A stretch of DNA of 64,000 bases from positions 703,708-767,707 of the forward strand of contig KE159600.1 of assembly GCA_000403275.2 (NCBI GenBank), given 5' to 3'. A program made the position numbers and the translations under genes. This DNA is from Lachnospiraceae bacterium 28-4 (GTDB taxonomy: Bacteria; Bacillota; Clostridia; Lachnospirales; Lachnospiraceae). Numbering within the stretch: the first letter of the stretch is position 1; each line of letters opens with the position of its first letter. This document shows positions 1-9,041 of the stretch, piece after piece. Below the pieces are notes generated by a model. That model worked only from the letters and a program-made list of their open reading frames with translations. It had not been told where the DNA came from and ran no database searches.

Positions 1-690
1 TATCTTGTATCAAAAAAGAAAGGTGGTTTTGAGAAGGAGCTTATTAATAAACATCTTCAAATATTGGATATACAGGAAAAAGAAAGACATCGTATTGCAA
101 GGGATTTGCACGATACTTCTTTGCAGAATTTGACTCATTTAACGCATAAAATAGAATTGAGTTCTTTATATATTGATGAGGATCCGGTGAGAGCGAAACT
201 TGAACTCGAGATAATAAATAAAAAATTGCGATCTGTCATACAAGAAATTAGAAATACTATATTTGATTTACATCCTATGACATTTGATGATTTGGGCTTA
301 AAAGAATCCTTTGAAAGATTAGTTGAAAAATTTAACGAGACATCAAAAATAGGTATAGATTATAATATTGAAAATATAAACTGTAATAATTCGCTGATAT
401 TAATGACTATCTTCAGGATAGTAGAGGAATGTTTAAATAATGCGATTAAGCATTCAAAAGGAACCAAGATATTTTTTGAAATTAAAAAGGATAATGATGA
501 TAATTGTTTAATTACAATTTCAGATAATGGAATAAGTTTTGATAGTAGGGATATATTATTTTCGAAGGATAATCATTTTGGACTTTCTATTTTAAGGGAA
601 AGAGTTGAACTTTTATTAGGAACTATGGAAATTGATTCTAAGCCTGATTACGGAACTACTATTAAAATTTTGGTTCCATTGTTAGATTAA
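1..690 (+). CDS. Sensor histidine kinase, DegS/LiaS type (5' end cut by window)
   Basis: The frame is open from base 1, so the start lies outside the window; an internal TTG at 64 is unlikely to be the start. What remains is the catalytic half: a HisKA_3 dimerisation helix with the phospho-acceptor His in the ARDLHD motif (window codon 37), then a HATPase_c domain with an N-box (EECLNNAIKH) and a G1 box (SDNG). By family knowledge it autophosphorylates and passes phosphate to the NarL-type regulator that begins 13 bases downstream. No transmembrane segment is visible in this portion. The signal it senses cannot be inferred. Confidence 0.9.
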   Translation, partial: YLVSKKKGGFEKELINKHLQILDIQEKERHRIARDLHDTSLQNLTHLTHKIELSSLYIDEDPVRAKLELEIINKKLRSVIQEIRNTIFDLHPMTFDDLGLKESFERLVEKFNETSKIGIDYNIENINCNNSLILMTIFRIVEECLNNAIKHSKGTKIFFEIKKDNDDNCLITISDNGISFDSRDILFSKDNHFGLSILRERVELLLGTMEIDSKPDYGTTIKILVPLLD

Positions 691-703
691 ATTAGGGAGA
701 AAA

Positions 704-1354
704 ATGAACATGAGTATTAAAGTGATGATAACGGATGACCATGTTTTAATGAGAGAAGGGGTTAGGCAGCTTTTAGAATTTGATGGTAGTATTGAAGTTA
801 TTGCAGAGGCGGCGGATGGTATAGAGTGTCTGGAATGTTTAAAAACAGTAAAGCCGGATGTTTTATTATTAGATATAAATATGCCGAATAAAAATGGAAT
901 TGAAGTATTAGAGATAATTAAAAATAATAATATGGATGTTAAGGTATTAATTCTTACCGTTCATAATGAAGTAGAATATTTATTGAAGGCAGTGGATATA
1001 GGAGTAGATGGTTATATTTTAAAAGATTCAAAATCAGCTGAATTAAAAAAGGCTATTAATGCTATTTATCATGGAGAAAGCTATATACAGGCGAGTTTAA
1101 TTCCTTCTTTAAATTATAGATTAGCAAATAGAGATTTTGATAAAGAAAAAATTGACTCTTTGACGAAAAGGGAATTGGAAGTCTTAATACAAGTAGCCAA
1201 TGGAATGTTTAATAAAGAAATTGCTATTATATTGAATATTAGTGAGAGAACTGTAAAGAATCATATATCTAATATTTTTAAAAAAATAGAAGTAAATGAT
1301 AGAACACAAGCAGCAGTTTTTGCTATTAAAAATAATTTAATTCAGTTATATTAA
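704..1354 (+). CDS. NarL/LuxR-family response regulator
   Basis: 216 residues, full length for the family. A receiver domain (about residues 5-120) has acidic residues D11 and D12, the phospho-acceptor D57 in LLLDINMP, and a conserved Lys in LKDSKS. A LuxR-type HTH (about 150-212) carries LTKRELEVL and the recognition helix region ISERTVKNHISNI. It follows the kinase by 13 bases, so the two form an operon and a cognate pair, DegS/DegU-like in architecture. Transcription probably stops at the palindrome starting at 1381, which also contains a parS site. Confidence 0.93.
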   Translation: MNMSIKVMITDDHVLMREGVRQLLEFDGSIEVIAEAADGIECLECLKTVKPDVLLLDINMPNKNGIEVLEIIKNNNMDVKVLILTVHNEVEYLLKAVDIGVDGYILKDSKSAELKKAINAIYHGESYIQASLIPSLNYRLANRDFDKEKIDSLTKRELEVLIQVANGMFNKEIAIILNISERTVKNHISNIFKKIEVNDRTQAAVFAIKNNLIQLY

Positions 1355-1380
1355 GATCTATAAAATTGTAATTTTGAAAA

Positions 1381-1406
1381 TTCTATGTTTCACGTGAAAC
1401 ATAGAA
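1381..1406. promoter_or_regulatory. parS site 1 within a 26-bp palindrome that may also be a terminator
   Basis: The 16-bp sequence TGTTTCACGTGAAACA at 1386-1401 matches the classical Firmicute parS consensus bound by ParB/Spo0J. It sits in a longer perfect palindrome (1381-1406) followed by a T-rich run on the + strand (1407-1416). That is also the geometry of an intrinsic terminator for the response-regulator transcript. The parS identity is direct sequence matching; the terminator role is inferred. Confidence 0.9.
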
Positions 1407-1433
1407 TTTGTTTTTTATAAAAATACTATATAA

Positions 1434-1449
1434 TGTTTCACGTGAAACA
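1434..1449. promoter_or_regulatory. parS site 2
   Basis: Second perfect TGTTTCACGTGAAACA, centred 48 bp from site 1 and about 200 bp upstream of parA. Two GTGAAACA half-sites follow near 1480 and 1509. Clustered parS next to parAB is the usual nucleation point for ParB spreading. Confidence 0.92.
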
Positions 1450-1601
1450 AATAGACCCAATATATTGTAAATAGTAAATGTGAAACATTTTATTTCATAT
1501 ATTATTGCGTGAAACATGTATTTTTATTAAATATTATTAACGGATTACGCCTATAAAAGATAAAATTATATAAAATATGTATGGATTATATATATATTTA
1601 G

Positions 1602-1610
1602 TGCTATAAT
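1602..1610 (+). promoter_or_regulatory. Probable extended -10 promoter of parAB
   Basis: TGCTATAAT at 1602-1610 is an extended -10 element 33 bases before the parA start. No convincing -35 precedes it. It lies downstream of the parS cluster, so ParB spreading could affect it. Confidence 0.5.
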
Positions 1611-1642
1611 TTTAAAAGTATAAAAAATGGAGGAATTGGTAT

Positions 1643-2401
1643 ATGGGAAAAGCTATTGCGGTGGCAAATCAGAAAGGCGGTGTAGGAAAAACAACTACAT
1701 CAATTAATTTATCTTCGGCTTTGGCATCAAAAAATAAAAAAGTATTGGTAATTGATACAGATCCACAAGGAAATACAACGAGCGGATTTGGAGTAGATAA
1801 AAATAATTTGGATAATACAATATATGAATTGTTTTTAGGAGAATGTTCTATAGAAGAATGTATTATAAAAAATGTAATAGAAGGGGTATCTTTAATACCG
1901 TCAAATGTAAATTTAGCAGCTACAGAGATTGAATTAATAGGAGTAGATAAAAAGGAATTTATATTAAAAAATGAAGTGGATTGGGTAAAGGATCAATATG
2001 ATTATATTATTATTGACTGTCCACCCTCTCTTAATATGTTGACGATTAATTCGATGACTACTGCAGATTCCGTATTAGTGCCTATCCAATGTGAATATTA
2101 TGCCTTAGAGGGATTAAGCCAGTTGATACATACAGTAAATCTCGTGAAAGAAAGACTAAATCCAAAATTAGATATGGAAGGAATTGTATTTACTATGTAT
2201 GATTCCAGGACAAACTTATCTTTGCAAGTAGTAGAAAATGTAAAAAGCCATTTAAACCAAAATATATATAAGACTCTCATACCAAGAAATATTCGTTTAG
2301 CGGAAGCTCCAAGTTATGGAATGCCAATTAATATGTATGATCCGAAATCAGCAGGAGCAGAAGCTTATATGATGTTAGCAGAAGAAATTATTAACAAGTA
2401 G
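1643..2401 (+). CDS. parA: ParA/Soj chromosome partitioning ATPase
   Basis: 252 residues, typical Soj length. The deviant Walker A motif KGGVGKTTT (K11, K16) starts near residue 11, with a Walker B-like DYIIIDCPPS around residue 118. Soj binds ATP and non-specific DNA, works with ParB on parS to separate origins, and in Bacillus also affects DnaA. The ATG has a GGAGG-type site 9 bases upstream. It is followed by parB, and two parS sites lie upstream, so the complete parABS set is here. Confidence 0.96.
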   Translation: MGKAIAVANQKGGVGKTTTSINLSSALASKNKKVLVIDTDPQGNTTSGFGVDKNNLDNTIYELFLGECSIEECIIKNVIEGVSLIPSNVNLAATEIELIGVDKKEFILKNEVDWVKDQYDYIIIDCPPSLNMLTINSMTTADSVLVPIQCEYYALEGLSQLIHTVNLVKERLNPKLDMEGIVFTMYDSRTNLSLQVVENVKSHLNQNIYKTLIPRNIRLAEAPSYGMPINMYDPKSAGAEAYMMLAEEIINK

Positions 2402-2424
2402 TCTTGAATCGGAAAGGAATGAAT

Positions 2425-3330
2425 ATGGCGGCACGAGGATTAGGAAAAGGATTGGGAAAAGGGATTGATGCCTTAATACCGAATGTTGAAACGAAAGAAA
2501 TAAAAATTAAAAAAGAAAATGCCGGTAATGAAAATCAAGATAAAGAATTTGAAAGAACTGTAAAGATAACAATGGTGGAACCTAATAGGGAACAGCCAAG
2601 AAAAAATTTTGATGAAGATTCTTTGATCGAATTAGCGGAATCTATAAAGCAATTTGGTTTATTACAGCCTATTTTGGTGCAGGATCGAAAGACATATTTT
2701 GAAATTGTAGCAGGAGAAAGAAGATGGCGTGCTGCTAAAATAGCAGGTTTAAAAGAAGTTCCTGTTATTGTAAGAAATTTAACGGAACAGGAAATTGTTG
2801 AAATATCTCTGATAGAAAATATTCAACGTGAAAACTTAAATCCGATTGAAGAAGCTATGGCATATAAAAGGCTTCTTACGGAATTTGATTTAAAACAAGA
2901 TGAAGTAGCTGAAAGAGTTTCCAAAAGTAGAACGGCAGTAACAAATTCTATGAGACTTTTAAAGCTTTGTGATGAAGTACAGCAGATGATAATAGATGAT
3001 ATGATTACAACAGGTCATGCCAGAGCCCTTATTTCTATTGAAGATAAAGAACAGCAATATGCAATCGCACAAAAGATATTTGACGAAAAACTCAGTGTAC
3101 GGGATGTGGAAAAATTAGTAAAAGATATGAATAAGCCCGTAAAGGAAAAGAAAGAAGTAAAAAAAGATAAGAGTTTGGAAATTATTTATCGGGATATAGA
3201 GGAAAAAATAAAACAAGCCTTAAGTACAAAAGTAGAAATTATAGCGAAAGGCGATGGTATAGGAAAAATTGAAATAGAATTTTATAACCACGATGATTTG
3301 GAAAAAATAACCGATAAACTTACGCAATAA
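2425..3330 (+). CDS. parB: ParB/Spo0J centromere-binding protein
   Basis: 301 residues from the ATG at 2425, which has AAAGGA just upstream; a TTG at 2404 is possible but poorer. The N-terminus has the ARGLGKGLGKG stretch seen in Spo0J proteins. The CTP-binding ParB/Srx domain carries GERRWRAA, followed by an HTH (about residues 160-185, DEVAERVSKSRTAVTNSM) and a C-terminal dimerisation region. It should load at the two parS sites at 1386 and 1434 and slide as a CTP-dependent clamp. Only 23 bases separate it from parA. Confidence 0.95.
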   Translation: MAARGLGKGLGKGIDALIPNVETKEIKIKKENAGNENQDKEFERTVKITMVEPNREQPRKNFDEDSLIELAESIKQFGLLQPILVQDRKTYFEIVAGERRWRAAKIAGLKEVPVIVRNLTEQEIVEISLIENIQRENLNPIEEAMAYKRLLTEFDLKQDEVAERVSKSRTAVTNSMRLLKLCDEVQQMIIDDMITTGHARALISIEDKEQQYAIAQKIFDEKLSVRDVEKLVKDMNKPVKEKKEVKKDKSLEIIYRDIEEKIKQALSTKVEIIAKGDGIGKIEIEFYNHDDLEKITDKLTQ

Positions 3331-3384
3331 AAAATGATATGATTAATTTATCATATACGGTATAGGATACGACAGGAGGAAAAT

Positions 3385-3900
3385 GTGAACAGTCAGATAT
3401 TGAATTATATTGGTTTAGGTGGTATTGATATAGGATACATATTGATAGGAATGGCAGCTATGATAGTGTTATCTTTTCTATTAATTATTATACTGATGAT
3501 AAAGGTATCGAAATGGAAAAAGAAGTATTCTATTTTTATGCAAGGAAAAGATGCAAAAAGTCTGGAACAGGATATCATAGGCTTATATGAAGATAATAAG
3601 TTTGTGAAAATAGCGATAGAAAAAAATAAAAATAACATAAGAGAATTGTTTAAGAAACATGAGTTATCTTTTCAAAAATTTGGCATTGTTAAATATGACG
3701 CTTTTCAACAGATGGGAGGACAACTTAGTTTTAGTCTCGTTCTGTTAAATGAGAACGATAATGGATTTATTATTAATTCTGTTCATAGCACAGAAGGATG
3801 CTATTCTTATTCCAAAGAAATAAAAAATGGAGAGTGCAGCATTTCTTTAGGTGAAGAAGAAAAAAAAGCTTTGAATATAGCGTTGGGGATTAATTCTTAG
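3385..3900 (+). CDS. DUF4446 family membrane-anchored protein
   Basis: 171 residues starting at a GTG preceded by AGGAGG. One N-terminal transmembrane helix (about residues 17-40, rich in I, L and M) is followed by a basic stretch and a soluble domain ending in a Ser/Gly-rich part. The family is uncharacterised but is commonly found directly after parB in Clostridia, as here. Function is unknown; envelope-associated by topology. Confidence 0.85.
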   Translation: MNSQILNYIGLGGIDIGYILIGMAAMIVLSFLLIIILMIKVSKWKKKYSIFMQGKDAKSLEQDIIGLYEDNKFVKIAIEKNKNNIRELFKKHELSFQKFGIVKYDAFQQMGGQLSFSLVLLNENDNGFIINSVHSTEGCYSYSKEIKNGECSISLGEEEKKALNIALGINS

Positions 3901-3926
3901 TAAAAGATAAAATAGGGGAAATTAAT

Positions 3927-4982
3927 ATGAGAATACAAAAAATTACCGAATTAAAAGGAGGAGAAATACTTGCCAAGATGGTTATGACTTCCGATTATAC
4001 GGTATTATTGTCTGAAGGAACAAAACTAAGAAAGGAATATATAGATAAACTAAAAGAACTTGGCGTGAAAGAGGTTGTTGTCGAGGATGAAATAAATACG
4101 GAAGAAGTTAAAATATTAAAAGATGAAACCGGAAAAAATTTCAAAGATAAAGTAAAAGGCATTATAGAAAAGCATACCTACAGACACAGTAAAGAATTAG
4201 TGGAACTAAGCAAGACAGCCGATAATATTATTGATAATCTTTTAGAAGAAGAAGAAGTGGTCGAGAGAATCTATGATATTAAGGAAAGAAGTTCCGATAT
4301 TTATGAGCATTCTATCAATATATGTTCTTTAGCAATATTGGTAAGCCTTAAAATGAAAATTCCCCAGAATAAGATACATGATATTGGCGTGGGATGCCTT
4401 CTTCATGATTTAGGATTAAGGTATATTACTGTCGATTATACAAATAGAAGTATAGAAGAATTTTCAGAAGTTGAATTGGCAGAGTATAAAAAACATCCTA
4501 TATACGGGTATTCTGCATTGAAAGATGAAACATGGATATCTGACTTAAGTAAGGATATTATTTTGTATCATCATCAGAATATGGATGGATCAGGATATCC
4601 TCTGAAATCTATTCATGTGCCGATGGAAGTAAAAATTGTTAATATATGTGAACAGTTTGATGAGATGATATGTGGTATAGGACACAATCGTTTAAAGGTT
4701 TATGAAGCAATTCAATATTTAAAGAAAAATAAAGATATTCTGTTTGATGGTTCAATAGTAAGTGTATTTCTTGATTTTACAGCGGTGTATCCGGCAGGTT
4801 CTTATGTCCTCACGAATGAGGGAGAAATAGGAATTGTTTTAAGACAGAATAAAAATAATCCGGACAGGCCCTTTATAAAAATTATTTATGATAAATTAGG
4901 AAACAGAGTTCAACATGATTTTGTGAAAGATCTTTTAACAGAAGAAAATGTTTTTATAGAAAAGGTAATAGAAAATATTTAA
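3927..4982 (+). CDS. HD-GYP domain protein, probable cyclic-di-nucleotide phosphodiesterase
   Basis: 351 residues. An N-terminal DUF3391-like segment (about 1-65) precedes an HD-GYP domain. Visible metal-binding motifs are the EHS His, the HD pair in CLLHDLG, and YHHQNMDGSGYP, which corresponds to the HHExxDGxGYP signature. HD-GYP proteins hydrolyse c-di-GMP or related dinucleotides. It lies 26 bases before serS in the same direction and is probably co-transcribed; no receiver or PAS input domain is visible. Confidence 0.88.
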   Translation: MRIQKITELKGGEILAKMVMTSDYTVLLSEGTKLRKEYIDKLKELGVKEVVVEDEINTEEVKILKDETGKNFKDKVKGIIEKHTYRHSKELVELSKTADNIIDNLLEEEEVVERIYDIKERSSDIYEHSINICSLAILVSLKMKIPQNKIHDIGVGCLLHDLGLRYITVDYTNRSIEEFSEVELAEYKKHPIYGYSALKDETWISDLSKDIILYHHQNMDGSGYPLKSIHVPMEVKIVNICEQFDEMICGIGHNRLKVYEAIQYLKKNKDILFDGSIVSVFLDFTAVYPAGSYVLTNEGEIGIVLRQNKNNPDRPFIKIIYDKLGNRVQHDFVKDLLTEENVFIEKVIENI

Positions 4983-5007
4983 TAAATATATAAGAGGAGA
5001 ATGAATT

Positions 5008-6285
5008 ATGATTGATATTAAATTTTTAAGAGAAAACCCGGAAAAGGTAAAAGAGAATATAAAAAAGAAATTTCAGGATAATAAAATTGAACTGGTAGAT
5101 AAAGTTATTGAGTTAGATGCGGAAAGCAGAAAAACAAAACAGGAAGCCGATGACCTGCGGGCAAACAGAAATAAAATTTCCAAAGAAATAGGCGCTCTTA
5201 TGGCTCAAAAAAAGAAAGAAGAAGCGGAAGCAAAAAAAGCGGAAGTTGCTGCGGGAGCAAAACGATTAGCTGAATTGGAAGAAATGGAAAAACAGCTGGA
5301 AGAAGAAATTAATAAGATTATGATGATAATTCCAAATATTATTGATTCTACCGTTCCGATTGGTAAGGATGATACGGAAAACGTAGAAATAGAAAAATAT
5401 GGGGATCCCGTTGTTCCTGATTTTGAAGTGCCGTATCATACAGAAATTATGGAAAAATTAAATGGTATTGATTTAGACAGTGCAAGAAAGGTTGCCGGTA
5501 ATGGATTTTATTATTTAATGGGTGATATTGCAAGATTACATTCTGCGGTAATTTCTTATGCCAGGGATTTTATGATTCAGAGAGGATTTACTTATTGTGT
5601 ACCCCCTTTTATGATTCGAAGCAATGTAGTTACCGGTGTAATGAGTTTTGCTGAAATGGATGCGATGATGTATAAAATTGAAGGAGAAGATTTATATTTA
5701 ATAGGTACTTCAGAGCATTCTATGATCGGTAAATTTATTGATACAATTATTCAGGAAGAAGAGCTTCCGAAAACCCTTACCAGTTATTCTCCTTGTTTTA
5801 GAAAAGAAAAAGGAGCACATGGATTGGAAGAAAGAGGAGTATATCGTATTCATCAGTTTGAAAAACAGGAGATGATAGTAGTTTGTAAACCGGAAGAATC
5901 CCCTGTATGGTTTGAAAAATTGTGGCAGAATACAGTAGATTTATTCCGTTCTCTGGATATTCCTGTCAGAACGATCGAATGTTGTTCCGGCGATTTGGCC
6001 GATTTAAAAGTTAAGTCATACGATGTGGAAGCCTGGTCTCCAAGACAGAAAAAATATTTTGAAGTGGGGAGTTGTTCTAATTTAGGAGACGCACAGGCAA
6101 GGAGATTAAAAATACGCGTAAATAGTGAAAAAGGAAAATACTTTGCGCATACATTAAATAATACGGTAGTAGCTCCTCCGAGAATGCTTATTGCATTTTT
6201 AGAAAATAATCTGAATGAAGATGGCTCTGTCAGGATTCCTGAAGTACTCCGCCCATATATGGGAGGTCAGGAAGTAATAAAATAA
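5008..6285 (+). CDS. serS: Seryl-tRNA synthetase
   Basis: 425 residues, normal length. An N-terminal antiparallel coiled coil (about 30-105, rich in K, E and A) reads the tRNA-Ser long arm. The class II catalytic core shows a motif 2 region with CFRKEKGAHGLEERG and TSEHS for serine and ATP binding. Motif 3 reads HTLNNTVVAPPRMLIAFLEN, keeping its arginine but differing from the more common HTLNGSGLA form. It charges tRNA-Ser with serine. Only 25 bases separate it from the preceding gene, leaving no room for a T-box leader. Confidence 0.97.
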   Translation: MIDIKFLRENPEKVKENIKKKFQDNKIELVDKVIELDAESRKTKQEADDLRANRNKISKEIGALMAQKKKEEAEAKKAEVAAGAKRLAELEEMEKQLEEEINKIMMIIPNIIDSTVPIGKDDTENVEIEKYGDPVVPDFEVPYHTEIMEKLNGIDLDSARKVAGNGFYYLMGDIARLHSAVISYARDFMIQRGFTYCVPPFMIRSNVVTGVMSFAEMDAMMYKIEGEDLYLIGTSEHSMIGKFIDTIIQEEELPKTLTSYSPCFRKEKGAHGLEERGVYRIHQFEKQEMIVVCKPEESPVWFEKLWQNTVDLFRSLDIPVRTIECCSGDLADLKVKSYDVEAWSPRQKKYFEVGSCSNLGDAQARRLKIRVNSEKGKYFAHTLNNTVVAPPRMLIAFLENNLNEDGSVRIPEVLRPYMGGQEVIK

Positions 6286-6331
6286 CGTTTGGTTTGAGTG
6301 AAAAATATACTATTGAAAAGAGGTGAAATCT

Positions 6332-7219
6332 TTGCATAGATATATGAGGGCAATAGGCTTTAGCGAATTAAAGGACAGAAAAGAATTGCAGAATCTAATT
6401 ACGGACATTATTGTAAATGCGGATGAGAGAACATATACATCAAAAGACGATGATACAATATTAGCGGAATTTTGTAAAGATTTTGCTGAAAATATTGGTA
6501 TAGCGGTTTGCGGGGAATTTGATTCCGAAGATAAATTTTCTTTTGATTATTATTATCCTTATTTAAGAGGAAGTGAAATCAGTTCGGAAGAAGATGTATC
6601 CGTAGAACGCCATGCCGGTACGGAATCATATGCCGGTATATGTGACGATATTAAAGTCGGGGTTTCTCTCATTTTTTATTTGCAAAATATGATTCCATAT
6701 GTAAAAGCCCATAACAGCAAAAAACTTCCGGTTATAGGAACGACAGTTACTTTATCCGCACTTTCTTTGCAAGGCAAAATTATGATGCCTATTATTAAAA
6801 ATGAGAAAGACAAGAAAAAGATTAAGAAAGTATCGAATAATAGAAATTCATTAATTGCTGCCGCCAGAAAGGGCGATGAGGAAGCGATCGAAAGTTTAAC
6901 TCTGGAAGATATGGATACTTATACTGTTATATCAAAAAAAATACAAAAGGAAGATGTATTTACTTTGGTGGATACTTATTTTATGCCTTATGGTGTAGAG
7001 TGCGATCATTATTCCATATTAGGAGAAATATTAGATTGCAATAAAGTAACAAATAAAATAACTTCAGAAGTAATATATCAAATGACGGTAAACTGTAATG
7101 ATTTAGTATTCAGCATATGTATCAACGAAAAAGATTTGTATGGAGAACCCCAGGTCGGCCGCCGGTTTAAGGGATCTATATGGATGCAGGGATATATTAA
7201 TTTCCCGGAAGGAGTTTGA
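6332..7219 (+). CDS. DUF3881 family protein
   Basis: 295 residues from a TTG at 6332 with AGAGG eight bases upstream, giving MHRYMRAIGF, the usual family N-terminus; a GTG at 6323 would add three residues. No transmembrane segment. It is an uncharacterised family I associate with Lachnospiraceae. Acidic and aromatic clusters (SFDYYYPYLRG) and a hydrophobic central helix are visible. It probably ends the serS transcription unit. Confidence 0.85.
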   Translation: MHRYMRAIGFSELKDRKELQNLITDIIVNADERTYTSKDDDTILAEFCKDFAENIGIAVCGEFDSEDKFSFDYYYPYLRGSEISSEEDVSVERHAGTESYAGICDDIKVGVSLIFYLQNMIPYVKAHNSKKLPVIGTTVTLSALSLQGKIMMPIIKNEKDKKKIKKVSNNRNSLIAAARKGDEEAIESLTLEDMDTYTVISKKIQKEDVFTLVDTYFMPYGVECDHYSILGEILDCNKVTNKITSEVIYQMTVNCNDLVFSICINEKDLYGEPQVGRRFKGSIWMQGYINFPEGV

Positions 7220-7227
7220 TTTTTATA

Positions 7228-7286
7228 AGAGTATTTTATCAAAAATGCAGTTGATATTGCTTTCATTTTATGATAAAATACTCTAC
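7228..7286. terminator. Inverted repeat after the DUF3881 gene
   Basis: AGAGTATTTTATCA near 7229 is mirrored by TGATAAAATACTCT ending near 7284, giving a 14-bp stem with a loop of about 28 bases. It may terminate the preceding operon. The right arm overlaps the -10 of the tRNA promoter, so the two functions share DNA. Confidence 0.5.
7251..7279 (+). promoter_or_regulatory. Promoter of tRNA-Arg
   Basis: TTGATA (7251-7256), a 17-base spacer and TAAAAT (7274-7279), ending 20 bases before the tRNA. Confidence 0.7.
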
Positions 7287-7299
7287 GGTAGAAATACAC

Positions 7300-7373
7300 G
7301 TTTCCGTAGCTCAGATGGATAGAGCGACCGCCTCCTAAGCGGTAGGTCGGGTGTTCGAGTCACCTCGGGAACG
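7300..7373 (+). tRNA. tRNA-Arg, anticodon CCT
   Basis: Cloverleaf visible. The acceptor arm GTTTCCG pairs with CGGGAAC (one G-T pair). The anticodon stem is ACCGC/GCGGT around the loop CTCCTAA, giving anticodon CCU for AGG codons, and the T-loop is TTCGAGT. CCA is not encoded. A terminator hairpin (GCCGAAAG...TTTCGGC plus T-rich tail, about 7384-7421) follows. It is the integration site of the large island: its 3' half and terminator are duplicated at 57041-57156. Confidence 0.95.
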
Positions 7374-7449
7374 CTGGAAACATAGCCGAAAGCCTTGATT
7401 TTAGCGGGTTTTCGGCTTTCTTCATTTCAGCGTCAAAACTCGGATTTGC
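7334..7449. repeat. attL core: tRNA 3' half plus terminator
   Basis: 116 bp that recur at 57041-57156 with five mismatches (bases 7334, 7343, 7350, about 7406 and about 7427). The repeat includes the tRNA terminator, so integration leaves a complete tRNA with its own terminator on the left side. Confidence 0.9.
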
Positions 7450-7627
7450 TAATATGCTAATACATTTGAAAATAGAACCTGCATGCTAATACGAGTTAAA
7501 TGGTCGGATGTTCAAATAATCCGGCCTGTTTTTCTGCTAATAAAACTCCCATTTTGAAGCTTCTCAAACACCAGATTTTTTCTTTTTTGCTAATACGGTA
7601 TTTTTATCCGTTCATTTGTCTGCTAAT
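7447..7627. promoter_or_regulatory. Cluster of TGCTAAT repeats, probable integrase arm-binding sites (left)
   Basis: Six direct copies of TGCTAAT start at 7447, 7455, 7484, 7535, 7588 and 7621; several extend to TGCTAATA. They lie between the att core and the int stop codon, where tyrosine integrases with an N-terminal arm-binding domain bind. Four related copies occur inside the right end. Confidence 0.7.
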
Positions 7628-7631
7628 AGAT

Positions 7632-9026
7632 TTACTCTTTATTAGCATTTTGGATAGACCTGGCAAATTCTATTAGCAGTTCAGGATTGGATTTCATAAG
7701 CTGCTGCAATACCTGTTCTGCGGAATTTGCTTCATCTTTATCATTTTTCTGTGGCTCACTGATACCTTTGCCATCAAGGAAATCATCCATCTTGCCGGCC
7801 AGCTTTTCACGCTCACTTGCAAAAGAATGTTTCCCATAACGTCTGGTCAGCATCTCCAGATTGGACCATCCGCCAGCCTGCATAACCGAATTGTAATCAC
7901 CTCCGGACATAAGAAGTTTGGTGGTTGCGCTGGTGTGACGCAGACTGTGGAATACAATTTCCTGGGGATCCATATCAGGGTCATTCATTTCAGTCAGGAT
8001 TTCCTTAAACCGTTTATTCAGGTGTTCTGTCATAATGGGACGACCATTGGCCTGGCAGATGGTAAGGTTATAATCCATGTAGCCATCCGGTCCTAATTCC
8101 TTTTTCAGCTTGTCCTGCATTTCCTTCAATACAAGCAGTGCATTCAGAACACTCTGGGGAACATCCACATTTCGTATCGTGTCGTCACTCTTGGGCTGTT
8201 TCAGAACAATCATAGTCTTGGTTCCCGGATAAAGATTTGAGAACTTGAAAAGAATGTTCATCTTCGGCATATCCATGTTCTTCTTGGATACTCTGTCGAT
8301 TGCCCGGTCAAAATGGATGATCTGTTTTTCAAAATTGATCTTGTCCCACTGCAGACCACCGATTTCACCACCACGCACGGTACATCCAATGGCAATCAGA
8401 ATCGCACAGTGGATTAAGTAATAATCATAATATTCGGGACGGTTGGTAAATTCCAGAACCTTTAAAATCTGCTCCGGCTCCAGAATTACCCTTTCCTTTT
8501 CGTGATGTTCCGGGAGGGTTGCATTAAGGAATGGGTTTTTACTGATATACTCCCAGCGCACTGCAAGGTTGAAGGCACACCGCAGTACCTTATGGATATC
8601 ATGGATGGTAGCTGCCGTGATATGTTCCCGCATGGGCCTCCCCATATTGGTAGCTGGCTCTGCCTCTGTTTCCAGAAAATGATAGTAGTCATCTACCGTT
8701 TTTGTTTTGATAGAACGGAGCTTTTTGTCACCCAGGTAGGGATGTACATAATTCTCCAGCAGTCCGTTATTGCCGTCATAGGTAGATGCCCTCCATTTTT
8801 TCAGGCCATATTTTTCAATGAACTCATAAAGAAATTCACTGACTGTCATATCCCTGCTGTCTACTGTAGTAATGGTATTTGTCGCCTGCTCATGTTCAAT
8901 CTGGGTTTTCCTGCTTTTGGCCGTGGAATAACTGAGTCCGGATTCCCAGACCTGCTGACGCTTTTTTCCGGTTCCCTGATAATAAACAACAGAATATGAT
9001 TTTCCTCTTTTTACAATAGATGCCAT
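7632..9026 (-). CDS. int: Tyrosine recombinase, island integrase
   Basis: 464 residues. An N-terminal AP2-like arm-binding region (about 1-50) is followed by a SAM-like core-binding domain (about 60-165) and the catalytic domain. The active-site set is visible: R218 (TVRGGEI), H360 and R363 (HSLRHTS), W387 (AGGWSN) and the nucleophile Y397 (TRRYGKH). It should integrate and excise the island at tRNA-Arg, whose 3' end lies about 260 bases from its stop codon. The Xis-like gene lies 15 bases upstream in the same direction. Confidence 0.95.
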   Translation of the reverse strand: MASIVKRGKSYSVVYYQGTGKKRQQVWESGLSYSTAKSRKTQIEHEQATNTITTVDSRDMTVSEFLYEFIEKYGLKKWRASTYDGNNGLLENYVHPYLGDKKLRSIKTKTVDDYYHFLETEAEPATNMGRPMREHITAATIHDIHKVLRCAFNLAVRWEYISKNPFLNATLPEHHEKERVILEPEQILKVLEFTNRPEYYDYYLIHCAILIAIGCTVRGGEIGGLQWDKINFEKQIIHFDRAIDRVSKKNMDMPKMNILFKFSNLYPGTKTMIVLKQPKSDDTIRNVDVPQSVLNALLVLKEMQDKLKKELGPDGYMDYNLTICQANGRPIMTEHLNKRFKEILTEMNDPDMDPQEIVFHSLRHTSATTKLLMSGGDYNSVMQAGGWSNLEMLTRRYGKHSFASEREKLAGKMDDFLDGKGISEPQKNDKDEANSAEQVLQQLMKSNPELLIEFARSIQNANKE

Positions 9027-9041
9027 ACTGATTCTCCTTTT

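Noticed and set aside
4983-5007. T-box leader for serS
   Set aside because: Only 25 bases separate the HD-GYP stop and the serS start; no room for a T-box.
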